Shown: positions 26,093-35,477, numbered from the stretch's first letter. The stretch: 64,000 nucleotides of DNA from Limosilactobacillus fastidiosus (GCF_014145505.1 NZ_JACIUZ010000028.1:19565-83564), one strand, 5' to 3'. Numbers and translations: made by a program. Notes: a model not told the origin generated them from the letters alone.

Positions 26093-27613
26093 ATGGCTCA
26101 TAATAAGCAAGTTATGAGAAATTTAACATTATTTGGCTTTTTCTCACTGACTGCCTCGATGGTTCTTACCGTTTATGAGTATCCTACTTTTGCTACCTCA
26201 AAACTCCACTTGGTATTCTTCTTAATACTTGGAGGAATCTTCTGGTTCCTTCCAGTAGCTTTATGTGCAGCCGAAATGGCTACCGTTGAGGGATGGAATC
26301 AAAATGGTGGTGGGATCTTTAGTTGGGTATCTCATACACTAGGTAGACGCTGGGGATTCGCTGCAATCTTCTTTCAGTGGTTCCAGATCACTGTTGGATT
26401 TGTAACAATGATTTACTTTATTCTCGGTGCGTTTTCATATGTTATTGATTGGCCAGCTCTAGATTCACAGCCAATTATCAAATTTTTCGGAGTGCTAGTA
26501 GTATTTTGGATCCTAACTTTCTCGCAATTTTGGGGAACAAAATATACGGCATACATTGCTAAAATTGGATTTGCTATTGGTATTTTAATTCCTTCACTAA
26601 TCTTATTCATTTTGGCGATTTGTTATGTCGTTAGTGGAGCTAAACTACAAGTCAGTTTTTCACCAAGCGCATTTATGCCAAACTTTACAAAGTTAAACAC
26701 ATTAGTAGTCTTTGTATCATTTATTTTGGCTTATATGGGTGTTGAAGCATCTGCTTCTCATATTAATGAATTAAAGAATCCACGTCGTAACTATCCGTTA
26801 GCAATGTTCATTCTTGTTATTTTAGCAATCTGTCTTGATACTTTTGGTGGGTTTACTGTTGCTGCAGTTGTTCCTCAAAGTGAATTGTCCCTTAGTGCTG
26901 GGGTTGTCCAAGCATTTAAGTATTTGTTACTCCACTTTAACGCACACTTTGGATGGATTGTTAAGGTAATTGCATTGATGATTGCGCTAGGGGTAATGGC
27001 TGAAATTAGTTCTTGGGTCATTGGACCATCGCGTGGATTGTTTGCAACAGCTCAGCAAGGGCTTCTTCCACCACTTTTCCAAAAGACTAATAAACACAAT
27101 GTTCCAGTTGCATTAATTATTACGCAAGGAATCATCGTATCTATTTGGGATGGTGTTCTAACTTTCGGTGGTGGAAGTAACAATGTTTCATTCTTTGTTG
27201 CTATTTCATTAACCGTTGTAATTTACCTTGTTGGATATCTTTTATTCTTTACTGGGTATCTTGATTTAGTCTTTAAGAAGAAGCAGCTTAAGAGAACCTA
27301 TTCGATTCCTGGAGGAACAGTATGTAAGGCAATAGTTGCTATTTGTGGCCTGTTAGTTTCACTCTTTGCCTTCTTTATTTCATTTGTTCCACCGAGCAAT
27401 CTTCCGGTAAGCTCACATCGTGCCTACCTATGTGTTTTGATAATTAGTTTTATAGTTGCTTTATTACTACCATTCGCAATTTACGAGTTCTATTCTAAGC
27501 ATCATGATCATAAGATAAGTACTCCTAAGCACTTATTAGCTAAAGACATTAATGCGACTGTTCCGCCCATTGCACGTGGTGAACACCATATAACTGATTC
27601 TAAGAATTCGTAA
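26093..27613 (+). CDS. gadC: Glutamate/GABA antiporter
   Basis: This APC-family antiporter exchanges extracellular glutamate for GABA, exporting the decarboxylation product as part of acid resistance. The 506-residue protein has about 12 membrane helices, begins with NLTLFGFFSLTASMVLTVYE (the GadC-type first helix) and carries GGGIFSWV. The start is ATG 26093 with AAAGGAG; the frame reaches back to 26015 without a ribosome site. The hydrophilic tail of about 45 residues (His-rich) corresponds to the C-plug that closes GadC at neutral pH. It is 23 bases ahead of gadB. Confidence 0.92.
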   Translation: MAHNKQVMRNLTLFGFFSLTASMVLTVYEYPTFATSKLHLVFFLILGGIFWFLPVALCAAEMATVEGWNQNGGGIFSWVSHTLGRRWGFAAIFFQWFQITVGFVTMIYFILGAFSYVIDWPALDSQPIIKFFGVLVVFWILTFSQFWGTKYTAYIAKIGFAIGILIPSLILFILAICYVVSGAKLQVSFSPSAFMPNFTKLNTLVVFVSFILAYMGVEASASHINELKNPRRNYPLAMFILVILAICLDTFGGFTVAAVVPQSELSLSAGVVQAFKYLLLHFNAHFGWIVKVIALMIALGVMAEISSWVIGPSRGLFATAQQGLLPPLFQKTNKHNVPVALIITQGIIVSIWDGVLTFGGGSNNVSFFVAISLTVVIYLVGYLLFFTGYLDLVFKKKQLKRTYSIPGGTVCKAIVAICGLLVSLFAFFISFVPPSNLPVSSHRAYLCVLIISFIVALLLPFAIYEFYSKHHDHKISTPKHLLAKDINATVPPIARGEHHITDSKNS

Positions 27614-27636
27614 AATTAACAAGGAGGTCCTTTTTT

Positions 27637-29043
27637 ATGGCAGGATTATACGGAAAAAATAGTCAAGAAAAGCATAGTGCAATTGATCCAATTTTTGGTT
27701 CTTATACTTCGGATCACGCGTTATCAAAGTATGAATTAAATCCAGAATCTGTATCCCCAGCGGTTGCATATCGTATTGTTAAAGATCAATTAATTGATGA
27801 AGGTAATGCGCGTGAAAATTTAGCAACATTCTGTCAAACCTACATGGAGCCAAATGCTACAAAGATCATGGCAGAAACGATGCAAAAAAATGCAATTGAT
27901 AAGTCAGAATACCCACGTACTGCAGAACTAGAAAATCGTTGTGTAAATATTATTGCTAAACTTTGGCATGGTCAAAAAGATGAGGATTACATGGGAACAT
28001 CAACCGTTGGATCTTCTGAAGGTTGTATGCTTGGTGGTCTGGCAATGAAGTTTGCTTGGCGTGAACGGGCAAAGAAATTAGGGCTTGATATCCATGCACA
28101 TAAGCCAAATCTAGTAATTTCATCTGGTTATCAAATTTGCTGGGAAAAGTTTGCTACATACTTTGATGTGGAATTACGGACAGTGCCAATGGATGAAGAA
28201 CACCAATCTCTTAACATGGATACTGTAATGGATTATGTCGATGAATATACTATTGGTATTGTAGGAATCATGGGAATTACCTATACCGGTCGTTATGATA
28301 ATATTGAAAAATTGAATGACCTGGTAGAAGAATATAATAAGACAACTGATTATAAAGTGTATATCCACGTTGATGCAGCTTCAGGTGGTTTCTATGCTCC
28401 GTTCATGGAACCTGATATTAAGTGGGATTTCCAATTAAAGAACGTTGTTTCAATCAATTCTTCAGGTCATAAATATGGATTAGTTTACCCTGGGATTGGT
28501 TGGGTGCTTTGGCGTGATAAGAAGTTCTTGCCAGAAAAATTAATTTTTAAGGTAAGTTACCTTGGTGGTGAATTACCAACAATGGCAATTAACTTTTCAC
28601 GGAGTGCTTCTCAAATTATTGGTCAATACTACAACTTTGTTCGGTTTGGCTTTAACGGATATAAGAAGATTCAAAAACGTACGCATGACGTTGCGGTTTA
28701 TTTAGCATCTGAAATTGAAAAGATGGGTATATTTGATATGGTAAACGGTGGAACCGAAATTCCAATTATTTGCTATAAGTTGAAGGATCTTACTGCACAA
28801 AACTGGTCACTTTATGACTTAGCAGATCGTCTTAGAATGCAAGGATGGCAAGTTCCCGCATATCCACTACCAAAGAATTTGGATACGGTTGAAGTCCAAC
28901 GAATTGTTTGTCGGGCTGACTTCGGAATGAGTCGTGCACATGAATTTATTGATGACATGAAACGTGATATTAAAGCGCTTAATAACTCTGCTTTGGTTGG
29001 TCACAAGACAACCGAATTGAAGAAGTACGGGTTTACACACTAG
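27637..29043 (+). CDS. gadB: Glutamate decarboxylase
   Basis: This PLP enzyme converts glutamate to GABA and CO2, consuming a proton. The PLP Lys is residue 279 in SSGHKYG, with Asp246 in HVDAASGGF. YMGTSTVGSSEG near residue 118 binds substrate and cofactor. The 468-residue length is normal and the C-terminus ends in His, as in lactobacillar GadB with a pH-sensitive tail. AAGGAGG precedes it and it forms an operon with gadC. Confidence 0.95.
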   Translation: MAGLYGKNSQEKHSAIDPIFGSYTSDHALSKYELNPESVSPAVAYRIVKDQLIDEGNARENLATFCQTYMEPNATKIMAETMQKNAIDKSEYPRTAELENRCVNIIAKLWHGQKDEDYMGTSTVGSSEGCMLGGLAMKFAWRERAKKLGLDIHAHKPNLVISSGYQICWEKFATYFDVELRTVPMDEEHQSLNMDTVMDYVDEYTIGIVGIMGITYTGRYDNIEKLNDLVEEYNKTTDYKVYIHVDAASGGFYAPFMEPDIKWDFQLKNVVSINSSGHKYGLVYPGIGWVLWRDKKFLPEKLIFKVSYLGGELPTMAINFSRSASQIIGQYYNFVRFGFNGYKKIQKRTHDVAVYLASEIEKMGIFDMVNGGTEIPIICYKLKDLTAQNWSLYDLADRLRMQGWQVPAYPLPKNLDTVEVQRIVCRADFGMSRAHEFIDDMKRDIKALNNSALVGHKTTELKKYGFTH

Positions 29044-29119
29044 TAATATTAGATTAATGTCATTATTTTGCTAGAGTGAGTCTAATTTAAAATAAAAGTT
29101 AATTAAGAATTAGATTATA

Positions 29120-29171
29120 AAAATACCTCATAATTATTTAGATGAAATTCTAATAATTATTGAGGTATTTT
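29120..29171. terminator. Bidirectional terminator between gadB and the PAP2 gene
   Basis: AAAATACCTCA and TGAGGTATTTT enclose further paired TAATTATT/AATAATTA bases; A/T tracts exist on both sides of a convergent gene pair. Confidence 0.75.
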
Positions 29172-29173
29172 AT

Positions 29174-29818
29174 TTAAAATATTTTTGTTATTGGTTTAAT
29201 TAACCATTGAGAAAGTTGATGGCGAAAGGCAGCCATAAATAGCCACCACCCACTTGCTAGGAGAAATCCGCCAATGACGTCACTAGTGAAGTGATCACGT
29301 AAATAAACACGAGTAACCATGATGGTGATAATCCAAAGTGCGCCAATTGCTTTCCATACAATTTTTCCACTTTGATGATGAAGGTAGGGAAAAATTAATG
29401 AGAGAATGGTAAATACAAAGATGACGGTTGCAAAGGTATGTCCGCTCGGAAAACTGTAACCGTTAGCTGGAAAGAGTTTATTGGTTGGTCGAATACGAAG
29501 GACGTTATACTTAACAAGGATAACCAGGGAATAACCGACAAATTGAATGAGAACATACCAAAGACTAAGGTTGAACTTATTTTGCCACCAAAGGTACAGT
29601 GCGATCAGGATCGTAAAGGTTTGGATAATAATTGGATCACCAAAATGGGTTAAGATAATCATGATCTGAGTTTTCAATGGAAAAGTTGGTTGTGTTAATT
29701 GATAACCAAGTTGGTCAAGACGGGTAATCCAGGTTGAGTTATGACTAACGTTGATTAAGATAATACCGAATAATAACCAGCAAATTATACCGGTAGTTAA
29801 TTGTAATTTTTTCTTCAT
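29174..29818 (-). CDS. PAP2-family membrane phosphatase
   Basis: The 214-residue protein has about six membrane helices and the three PAP2 motifs: KYNVLRIRP (K-x6-RP), YSFPSGHTFA (PSGH), and VYLRDHFTSDVIGG (R-x3-DH-type). It would dephosphorylate an isoprenyl or phosphatidyl phosphate outside the membrane, for example undecaprenyl pyrophosphate; the true substrate is not known. The gene is monocistronic and lies within the block separating rplA from rplJ. Confidence 0.85.
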   Translation of the reverse strand: MKKKLQLTTGIICWLLFGIILINVSHNSTWITRLDQLGYQLTQPTFPLKTQIMIILTHFGDPIIIQTFTILIALYLWWQNKFNLSLWYVLIQFVGYSLVILVKYNVLRIRPTNKLFPANGYSFPSGHTFATVIFVFTILSLIFPYLHHQSGKIVWKAIGALWIITIMVTRVYLRDHFTSDVIGGFLLASGWWLFMAAFRHQLSQWLIKPITKIF

Positions 29819-29893
29819 GAGTTTGTGTTCCTTAAACGAAGTTAATAAATCAATTGTACACCAATAGAATATGGATTAATCCCCGAATAATTC

Positions 29894-29922
29894 TTTACAA
29901 GAATTCAGGAAGATGTTATACT
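29894..29922 (+). promoter_or_regulatory. Promoter of rplJ-rplL
   Basis: TTTACA, exactly 17 bases, TATACT, with a TGT directly before the -10 box (extended). It is among the best promoters in the window. Confidence 0.75.
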
Positions 29923-29929
29923 ATCGAAG

Positions 29930-30042
29930 TTGATTAATATGACTCTGCCTAAGACTCAGGTGGCCAAAGCCTTAATTATGTGCCTGCCGAGGAAGAAATT
30001 AAGTTCCTTCTCTATGTCTGCGGTCATAGGGATTTTTTTATA
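29930..30042 (+). promoter_or_regulatory. L10 leader with terminator (ribosomal protein autoregulation)
   Basis: The 5' untranslated region of rplJ has the layout of the known L10 leader. A folded segment (GACTCTGCCTAAGACTCAGG and following bases) is followed by TCTCTATG / CATAGGGA (30009-30032) with a T tract at 30033-30039. L10(L12)4 binding would favour the terminator. Identification is by position and by look, not by alignment. Confidence 0.65.
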
Positions 30043-30078
30043 AATCCGATCAAACTACATTGCAGGAGGTGAAAATTC

Positions 30079-30579
30079 ATGAGTGAAGCAGCTATTGCTA
30101 AGAAGGCTGAAATCGTTAAGCAAACCGTTGATTTGATTAATGATGCTGAATCAGCTATCGTTGTTGACTACCGTGGTTTAACTGTTGCTGAAGTTACTGA
30201 TTTACGTAAGCAACTTCGTGATGCCGGCGTTAAGATGTCAGTTATCAAGAACAAGATTCTTGAACGTGCCGTTGAAGGTACTGATTACGAAGATCTTAAG
30301 AGTACTTTTGTTGGCCCAACTGCAGTTGCATTTTCTAACGAAGATCCAATTGCCCCAGCAAAGATCTTGAAAAAGTTCGCTGATGACCACGACGCTCTTG
30401 AAATTAAGGGTGGTTTCATCGAAAAGAGTGTTAAGACTCTCGATGAAATTAACGAATACGCTACTATGCCTAGTCGTGAAGATCTGTTGTCAATGCTTGC
30501 ATCTGCATTGCAAGACCCAATGCGGAAGATTGCTCGTGCAGTCAAGGCCGTTGCCGACAAGGAAGACGAAGCCGCATAA
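30079..30579 (+). CDS. rplJ: 50S ribosomal protein L10
   Basis: The 166-residue L10 carries the rRNA-binding N-terminal domain ([35 protein letters not shown]) and the C-terminal helix that carries L7/L12 dimers ([19 protein letters not shown]). It starts after TGCAGGAGGTG. It is co-transcribed with rplL 63 bases downstream. Confidence 0.98.
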   Translation: MSEAAIAKKAEIVKQTVDLINDAESAIVVDYRGLTVAEVTDLRKQLRDAGVKMSVIKNKILERAVEGTDYEDLKSTFVGPTAVAFSNEDPIAPAKILKKFADDHDALEIKGGFIEKSVKTLDEINEYATMPSREDLLSMLASALQDPMRKIARAVKAVADKEDEAA

Positions 30580-30642
30580 TTGTTGTATTACCATATACTA
30601 TCAAATCAAATTTAATTACCTAAATATTGGAGGAATATAATC

Positions 30643-31008
30643 ATGGCTTTTGATAAGGATGCTATCATTGCTTCATTAAAGGAAGCATCAATTTCTGACC
30701 TTAACGATCTTGTTAAGGCAATTGAAGACGAATTCGACGTTTCTGCTGCTGCTCCAGTTGCAGTTGCAGGTGCTGCTGGTGGCGATGGTGCTGCTAAGGA
30801 CAGCTTCACTGTTGAATTGACTGAACCAGGTGCTGCTAAGGTTAAGGTTATCAAGGCTGTTAAGGACATTACTGGTGTTGGCCTTAAGGATGCTAAGGAT
30901 CTTGTTGACGGTGCTCCTTCAGCAATCAAGGAAGACGTTAAGGAAGACGAAGCTAACGACATCAAGGAAAAGCTTGAAGCCGCTGGTGCTACTGTTACTC
31001 TTAAGTAG
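30643..31008 (+). CDS. rplL: 50S ribosomal protein L7/L12
   Basis: This acidic 121-residue stalk protein has an N-terminal dimer domain, an Ala/Gly-rich hinge ([18 protein letters not shown]) and the factor-binding C-terminal domain ([20 protein letters not shown]). GGAGG stands before the ATG. It ends in two consecutive terminators. Confidence 0.98.
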   Translation: MAFDKDAIIASLKEASISDLNDLVKAIEDEFDVSAAAPVAVAGAAGGDGAAKDSFTVELTEPGAAKVKVIKAVKDITGVGLKDAKDLVDGAPSAIKEDVKEDEANDIKEKLEAAGATVTLK

Positions 31009-31030
31009 TCTAACTTCAAATAATATACAG

Positions 31031-31063
31031 AAGAGGATGAACAAAATTGTTCATCCTCTTTTT
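31031..31063 (+). terminator. Terminator after rplL
   Basis: AGAGGATGAAC pairs with GTTCATCCTCT around a 6-base loop; T6 follows. Confidence 0.9.
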
Positions 31064-31077
31064 TGTTTATAGAAAGA

Positions 31078-31120
31078 GGACGCAATGAGAAAAAAGTTAA
31101 ATTCTCATTGCGTCCTTTTA
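31078..31120. terminator. Second, bidirectional terminator before the minus-strand gene
   Basis: GGACGCAATGAGAA pairs with TTCTCATTGCGTCC. It follows the rplL terminator and probably also ends the minus-strand small membrane gene. Confidence 0.75.
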
Positions 31121-31163
31121 TTAGTGTATGGAAATACACTAATTCTTGTGTTATCAATTTAGG

Positions 31164-31448
31164 TTAGTTTGCCGAGTGAGTGTGGTTAGTAGTTTTAATA
31201 ACTCGGTAACCAAAGTAGAATTGAATAGCAGCAAGAACGATGTTGATCCAATTCAAAGCAATGAACCAGCCGTTTAGCATGCTTGTATCATGGGTTACAC
31301 CGTAGTAAACCCAGAATCCAATGAAGATTGCGCAAACATTAATCCAGGCAAAAGTTTTTTGCAGAACTTGATTGTCGAGTTGGAACCACATCCAGATAAC
31401 GTTAACAACAAACCAAATAGCTAAAATCCAGAAAATAATGTTAAACAT
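31164..31448 (-). CDS. Small integral membrane protein, unknown family
   Basis: The 94-residue product has three predicted membrane helices (about 1-22, 32-50, 60-84) and a short polar, His-rich tail. It is rich in Trp, Ile and Asn. No conserved motif was recognised. A good ribosome site (AAGGAGAG on the minus strand) lies before its ATG, and the frame is conserved-looking, so it is likely real. It has its own terminator. Confidence 0.65.
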   Translation of the reverse strand: MFNIIFWILAIWFVVNVIWMWFQLDNQVLQKTFAWINVCAIFIGFWVYYGVTHDTSMLNGWFIALNWINIVLAAIQFYFGYRVIKTTNHTHSAN

Positions 31449-31771
31449 AACGCATCTCTCCTTATAATCAATTCAAACGAAACAGGACTAGCAAGTACAT
31501 GTTAGAAAATTTTAGCCGATACCGGTTAGTGAAAGGGAATAATAGACACTAATTAAACGCTCATATTTTATAAGAACTAAACTTAGAAAATAATTGCTAA
31601 TATTTAGTTAGTACGTCAGTGTGGGTGGAAAAAAGATTCCTCTGCAATTAACGATATAGGTAGATTATTGCTTATAATTCTTCCTGTAATCACCTCACTT
31701 ACTGTTACCCCCTCTGGACTATATTAACAGGAAAAACTGCTTAAATCCAATAATAAGTAGATAATAAAAAT
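31449..31771. other. Non-coding gap between the small membrane gene and mscL
   Basis: This stretch of 323 bases has stops in all frames. No promoter pair, repeat or RNA could be supported apart from the upstream region of the minus-strand gene. Confidence 0.5.
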
Positions 31772-31810
31772 AATAAATTCCTGCTAAAAATTAACTAGCA
31801 GGAATTTATT
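31772..31810 (-). terminator. Terminator after mscL
   Basis: AATAAATTCCTGCTA pairs perfectly with TAGCAGGAATTTATT around a 9-base loop, with a T tract on the minus strand. Confidence 0.85.
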
Positions 31811-31813
31811 TAG

Positions 31814-32188
31814 TTATTTACTTTCATTTTTCTTTAACAGTTCAGTAATTTCTTTAAGGTATTGAGCTTCTTCACTTAATTTAGCAGGTTCTTCTTCCTT
31901 TTTCTTTCTGAAGCGGTTAATTGCTTTAACCATCAGGAAGATGACAAAGGAAATGATCAAAAAGTTAATTACTGAGTTAAGAAAACTACCATATTTGAAC
32001 TGGGCATCCCCAATTGTCCAGACTAGATTAGAGAGGTCGATCTTACCAATGAAGAGCCCGATTAACGGGTTAATAAGGTTATTAACTAACGACTTGACGA
32101 TTGATGTAAATGCAGCCCCAACGATAATCCCGACTGCCATATCAACAACATTTCCTCGTGAAATAAAGTCTTTAAATTCTTTAATCAT
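31814..32188 (-). CDS. mscL: Large-conductance mechanosensitive channel
   Basis: The 124-residue channel opens under membrane tension to release solutes after osmotic down-shock. The N-terminal block FISRGNVVDMAVGIIVGAAF is the pore helix signature. A second helix is near residue 70-90, and the cytoplasmic bundle EAQYLKEITELLKKNE ends the protein. AAAGGAGG lies upstream. Monocistronic. Confidence 0.95.
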   Translation of the reverse strand: MIKEFKDFISRGNVVDMAVGIIVGAAFTSIVKSLVNNLINPLIGLFIGKIDLSNLVWTIGDAQFKYGSFLNSVINFLIISFVIFLMVKAINRFRKKKEEEPAKLSEEAQYLKEITELLKKNESK

Positions 32189-32360
32189 ATGAGCCTCCTT
32201 TATATTACTAGTAATTTGAGTAATAATATTTTATCAAATTAAGTTATTGCTTTGGAAAAAAGCTAATTAAATTTAAATAAATTTAAGAGATAGTATTATT
32301 ATATTTAGTCACTATATTATATATGATATAATATTACGTGAATTGAGGAGGATGTTCAAA

Positions 32361-32681
32361 ATGAAAATTCAAATAACCGGTGAACTCCTTGATGGCCTTG
32401 TATTGGCGCTCTTGAACCAGGATGAGTACTATGGATATGCTTTAACGCAAAAAGTAAAAAACGTGATTGATATTTCAGAATCGACAATGTATCCGGTTCT
32501 TCGACGCTTAAAAAAGAATGGTGACTTAACCACCTACGATAAGCCATTTCAAGGGAGAAATAGACGGTATTATCAAATAACGACTACTGGTAAGCAGCGA
32601 TTAAATGAGATTTTACAACTATGGGAAGAATATAAGGGTAATTTGGATCAAATCTTTTATCAAAAGGGGGAAGAAAAATAA
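32361..32681 (+). CDS. PadR-family transcriptional regulator
   Basis: The 106-residue PadR protein has a winged-helix domain (LLDGLVLALLNQDEYYGYAL, ESTMYPVLRRLKKNGDL, RNRRYYQITTTGKQRL). GAGGAGG stands 9 bases before ATG 32361; a TTG at 32343 lies inside that ribosome site and is rejected. It overlaps the next gene at TAATG, indicating a PadR-DUF1700-DUF4097 operon. Such operons are usually repressed by their own PadR protein in response to envelope stress; no operator was identified here. Confidence 0.85.
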   Translation: MKIQITGELLDGLVLALLNQDEYYGYALTQKVKNVIDISESTMYPVLRRLKKNGDLTTYDKPFQGRNRRYYQITTTGKQRLNEILQLWEEYKGNLDQIFYQKGEEK

Positions 32682-33316
32682 TGGATGCTCGGCAAAAATA
32701 CATTGCGGAATTAGAAAAATACTTAAAACCGTTGACAGTAACTGAAAGGACAGATGCACTCGATTTTTATAACGAGTACATTGAAGATGCTGGTTATGAT
32801 GATTACAAAGAAATTACTAAGGAGTTGGGGACTCCAAGGCAGTTAAGCCATAAAATCCTTGCTGACTACTCAATTAAAGCTAATGATAAAGAAACACAAG
32901 AGGGCCATGTCGCTTCAACGAAGTCTAGTTGGCGCGTTTTTTGGTTAATAATTATTGCTATCATTACTTCGCCAATTACATTTGCTTTAAGTTTAGGAGC
33001 ATTAGGGATATTGGTTGCTGCTTTAGCTGCCGTGTTTGGTATTAGTGTGGGAATTCTGGGAACCCTTCTTGGCTTAGCTTTTGCAACAGGAGTTCTACTT
33101 TACACAGGAATTGGAGTTATCGCTACAGCGCCAATGACTGGAATTTTTTGCAGTGGTGCAGGGATAGCGTTATTAGGACTTTTACTTATCTGTATTCCAA
33201 TTGGTTATTGGGTGATTCGCTGGTTGGCGCAAGCAATTGCAAACTTGTCTAAGTATATTTACCAAAAACTACTTCAAAGGAGGACTAACCACCATGAAAA
33301 AGATGTTCAAAATTAG
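32681..33316 (+). CDS. DUF1700 membrane protein
   Basis: The 211-residue product has an N-terminal soluble domain (MDARQKYIAELEKYLKPL, then DALDFYNEYIEDAGYDDYKE) typical of DUF1700 (HAAS) proteins. Four hydrophobic helices follow from residue 84 onward, and the tail is Arg/Lys-rich. The partner in PadR-DUF1700-DUF4097 operons is thought to sense or relay envelope state. Function is not established. Confidence 0.78.
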   Translation: MDARQKYIAELEKYLKPLTVTERTDALDFYNEYIEDAGYDDYKEITKELGTPRQLSHKILADYSIKANDKETQEGHVASTKSSWRVFWLIIIAIITSPITFALSLGALGILVAALAAVFGISVGILGTLLGLAFATGVLLYTGIGVIATAPMTGIFCSGAGIALLGLLLICIPIGYWVIRWLAQAIANLSKYIYQKLLQRRTNHHEKDVQN

Positions 33317-34058
33317 TCTTGGGGTTTTAATTATCGGTATTGTTTTAATGATTGTTGGCTTTGCTGGGCATGGCGTGAAAAATATTTATTTTAAAGGGAC
33401 AATGCCAACTGTTGAACATCGGACTACTAAGAATTTAGCTGGTAATAAAGAATTTAAGGAGCTTGATCTGAATGTCCCATGCTCAAATGTTTTAATTAAA
33501 ACGGGAAAGAGGTTTGCGGTTAACTACCAGGGGAGTAATGGTCGGGTTCCGAAGGTCAAGCTTACAGGGCAGACATTGACGGTTAATCAGGATGATGGCC
33601 ATGGAACGTTTTTTACCTTTGATGATGGGGATGACACCTTAATTATTACTGTTCCAAAGGGAGCAATTTTGTCAGGAAAGATCGAAATGGTTGATGGTGA
33701 TTTAGATATTTCAAATGTTGATTTAACTAACATGGACATTAATGATGCAGATGGGGACGTTACTTATAACAAACTAGCAGTTGAAGGTGGGATGACGACC
33801 CTGGGACAAGGAGATTTTACGAGTCATGGAGTAACCTTTAAGGGACATTACACTGTAAAGACAGACGATGGTGATAATAAGGTAATTGCTTCACATGCGG
33901 ATGGCTTTATCCTTCATACTGTTGATGGAGATAATAAACTTGACGGGGTTGATCATGGCTCAGAAGATCTTCAGCAAAATACTTCTGCAGCAAATCTTCT
34001 TCGACTAGAAACTACTGATGGTGATAATTCGGTGATTAATATTAAGGCAGTGGAATAA
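33294..34058 (+). CDS. DUF4097 beta-strand repeat protein, membrane-anchored
   Basis: The 254-residue product has an N-terminal membrane anchor (about 5-28) and a repetitive extracellular-type beta domain with recurring DGD/DGDN turns (EMVDGDLDI, DADGDVTY, TDDGDNKV, TVDGDNKL, TTDGDNSV). These mark a right-handed beta-helix or DUF4097 fold. AAAGGAGG at 33277 fixes the ATG at 33294; an in-frame start at 33237 is unsupported. The start lies inside the previous gene, an overlap of 23 bases. Confidence 0.8.
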   Translation: MKKMFKISLGVLIIGIVLMIVGFAGHGVKNIYFKGTMPTVEHRTTKNLAGNKEFKELDLNVPCSNVLIKTGKRFAVNYQGSNGRVPKVKLTGQTLTVNQDDGHGTFFTFDDGDDTLIITVPKGAILSGKIEMVDGDLDISNVDLTNMDINDADGDVTYNKLAVEGGMTTLGQGDFTSHGVTFKGHYTVKTDDGDNKVIASHADGFILHTVDGDNKLDGVDHGSEDLQQNTSAANLLRLETTDGDNSVINIKAVE

Positions 34059-34067
34059 GTAAAAGTG

Positions 34068-34107
34068 GTCTTTAGTATTAGGAAATTCTTAGTACTAAGG
34101 ACTTTTT
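34068..34107 (+). terminator. Terminator after the DUF4097 gene
   Basis: GTCTTTAGTA pairs with TACTAAGGAC (one G-U) around a 15-base loop, followed by T5. Confidence 0.8.
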
Positions 34108-34109
34108 GT

Positions 34110-34552
34110 ATTTATCAACAAACTACAATGGAAAAGCTAGCTAAAGATTATAGAAAAATTGATTCGCTGAGGAAGAAACCGTTATTTCCTCTAAAAATAT
34201 TGCTTAAATTCAGACCGTAATCAAGAAATTCCAAATTTCTTGATTGATAATACCAAGCAAATGATCATGTCGTAGATAATCTTGTTAAGCTCGCTAAAAA
34301 GAATTATGTATAAATCAAGCCAAAGGTTAATGTAGTCAGAATGGATGATGAAACAACATCAGAAATTATTATCTATTCAACAATTTTTCAATAATGAAAA
34401 AATACGTCTCCAGAGTTCAGATTTATCAAGTGCAGAAAATTCGTTTATGAATTGCATTGCTCGTACTTCATTTAAGCAATAAGACTATATATTATAGCTT
34501 TATTGCATTTAACTTTATCTTTTTTAGTTAATCAGACTATTAAAGAGGAAAA
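34110..34552 (+). pseudogene. Decayed unidentified coding DNA
   Basis: No open frame longer than about 30 codons exists, but short coding-like stretches are visible (for example 34127 ATG, MEKLAKDYRKIDSLRKKPLF, and NLVKLAKKNYV and MDDETTSEIII further on), with frameshifts between them. It looks like the relic of one gene next to an accessory cluster. The product cannot be named. Confidence 0.35.
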
Positions 34553-35407
34553 TTAGTTTTTTAAGGAGTGACAGTAATTAAGAAGAAGTATAGCAATTTG
34601 CTCTTGAATGCTTGTCCTTGGCCCATAGGGATAGGAGAGATAAATTTTTCTATGGAAACCATTCTTTCCAATTTTATGTAATGAAATTTTTTCCAGATTA
34701 GTTGTACAGTTCCAGGATAACTCAGGAACAAAACATGAAGCATATCCTTGAGCTACTAAATTAATCATGAGATTACGATCGCCGGTTCGTAATACAACTT
34801 GAGGATTTATTCTTTGGGCAGAAAGAAAACGTCGGATAAAGTCGGCAAATGGTGACGCGTTCATTTCAATTAGAGGTAGTTGATTAATTTTTTCTAATTG
34901 AAATGTTGGTTGAGAGTTTTCTTTACTCGTTGCTAAAAAGATTTCTTCAGATAATAATAATTTGTTATTTTGCTCAGGAACCGGCAGTGAAACGAGCTGA
35001 AAATCGTAATGTCGAGGATCAGTGTCGATTTTACTTTGAATAAATTGAAGATTAATTTGTGGGTATTTATCATGAATTATCTTGAGAAATGAAACTAATA
35101 AAGGAGTAGTTTCACACATCTTAATAGTGATATTTTTATTGTCAAGTGAGTTAATTGCCTTTACATTTTCCTTTGCCATCCTTAGTTGATTAAATGAACT
35201 ATTAACTACTGTAAAAAAATAATTACCTTGAGCGGTCAAGATTAATTTTTTACCTTGACGAATAAATAATAAAACGCCTAATTCATTCTCTAATTCCCGG
35301 ATACTACGACTGATAGATGGTTGGGCAACACGTAATTTATTTGCTGCTTTTGTCATATTCATTGTTTTGACGACTTCGGTAAAGTATTTCATTTGCGTTA
35401 AATTCAT
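34553..35407 (-). CDS. LysR-type transcriptional regulator
   Basis: The 284-residue product has an N-terminal winged helix-turn-helix (MKYFTEVVKTMNMTKAANKL, VAQPSISRSIRELENELGV) and a substrate-binding effector domain. The ATG at 35407 is chosen because AGAGG lies 8 bases upstream; the frame can extend to 35425. It is divergent from the M20-MFS-racemase operon, the standard arrangement for a LysR regulator and its target. The ligand is probably a pathway substrate. Confidence 0.85.
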   Translation of the reverse strand: MNLTQMKYFTEVVKTMNMTKAANKLRVAQPSISRSIRELENELGVLLFIRQGKKLILTAQGNYFFTVVNSSFNQLRMAKENVKAINSLDNKNITIKMCETTPLLVSFLKIIHDKYPQINLQFIQSKIDTDPRHYDFQLVSLPVPEQNNKLLLSEEIFLATSKENSQPTFQLEKINQLPLIEMNASPFADFIRRFLSAQRINPQVVLRTGDRNLMINLVAQGYASCFVPELSWNCTTNLEKISLHKIGKNGFHRKIYLSYPYGPRTSIQEQIAILLLNYCHSLKN

Positions 35408-35477
35408 CTTTGTTACCTCTTTCATAGCAATTTTGTTATTAACTACATGAAAAGTAATATTGGATTTTAAAAATAAA

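Noticed and set aside
30612..31157. 181-codon minus-strand frame across rplL
   Set aside because: A low-complexity Ser/Ala shadow of the Ala/Gly-rich rplL gene; rplL itself is unmistakable.
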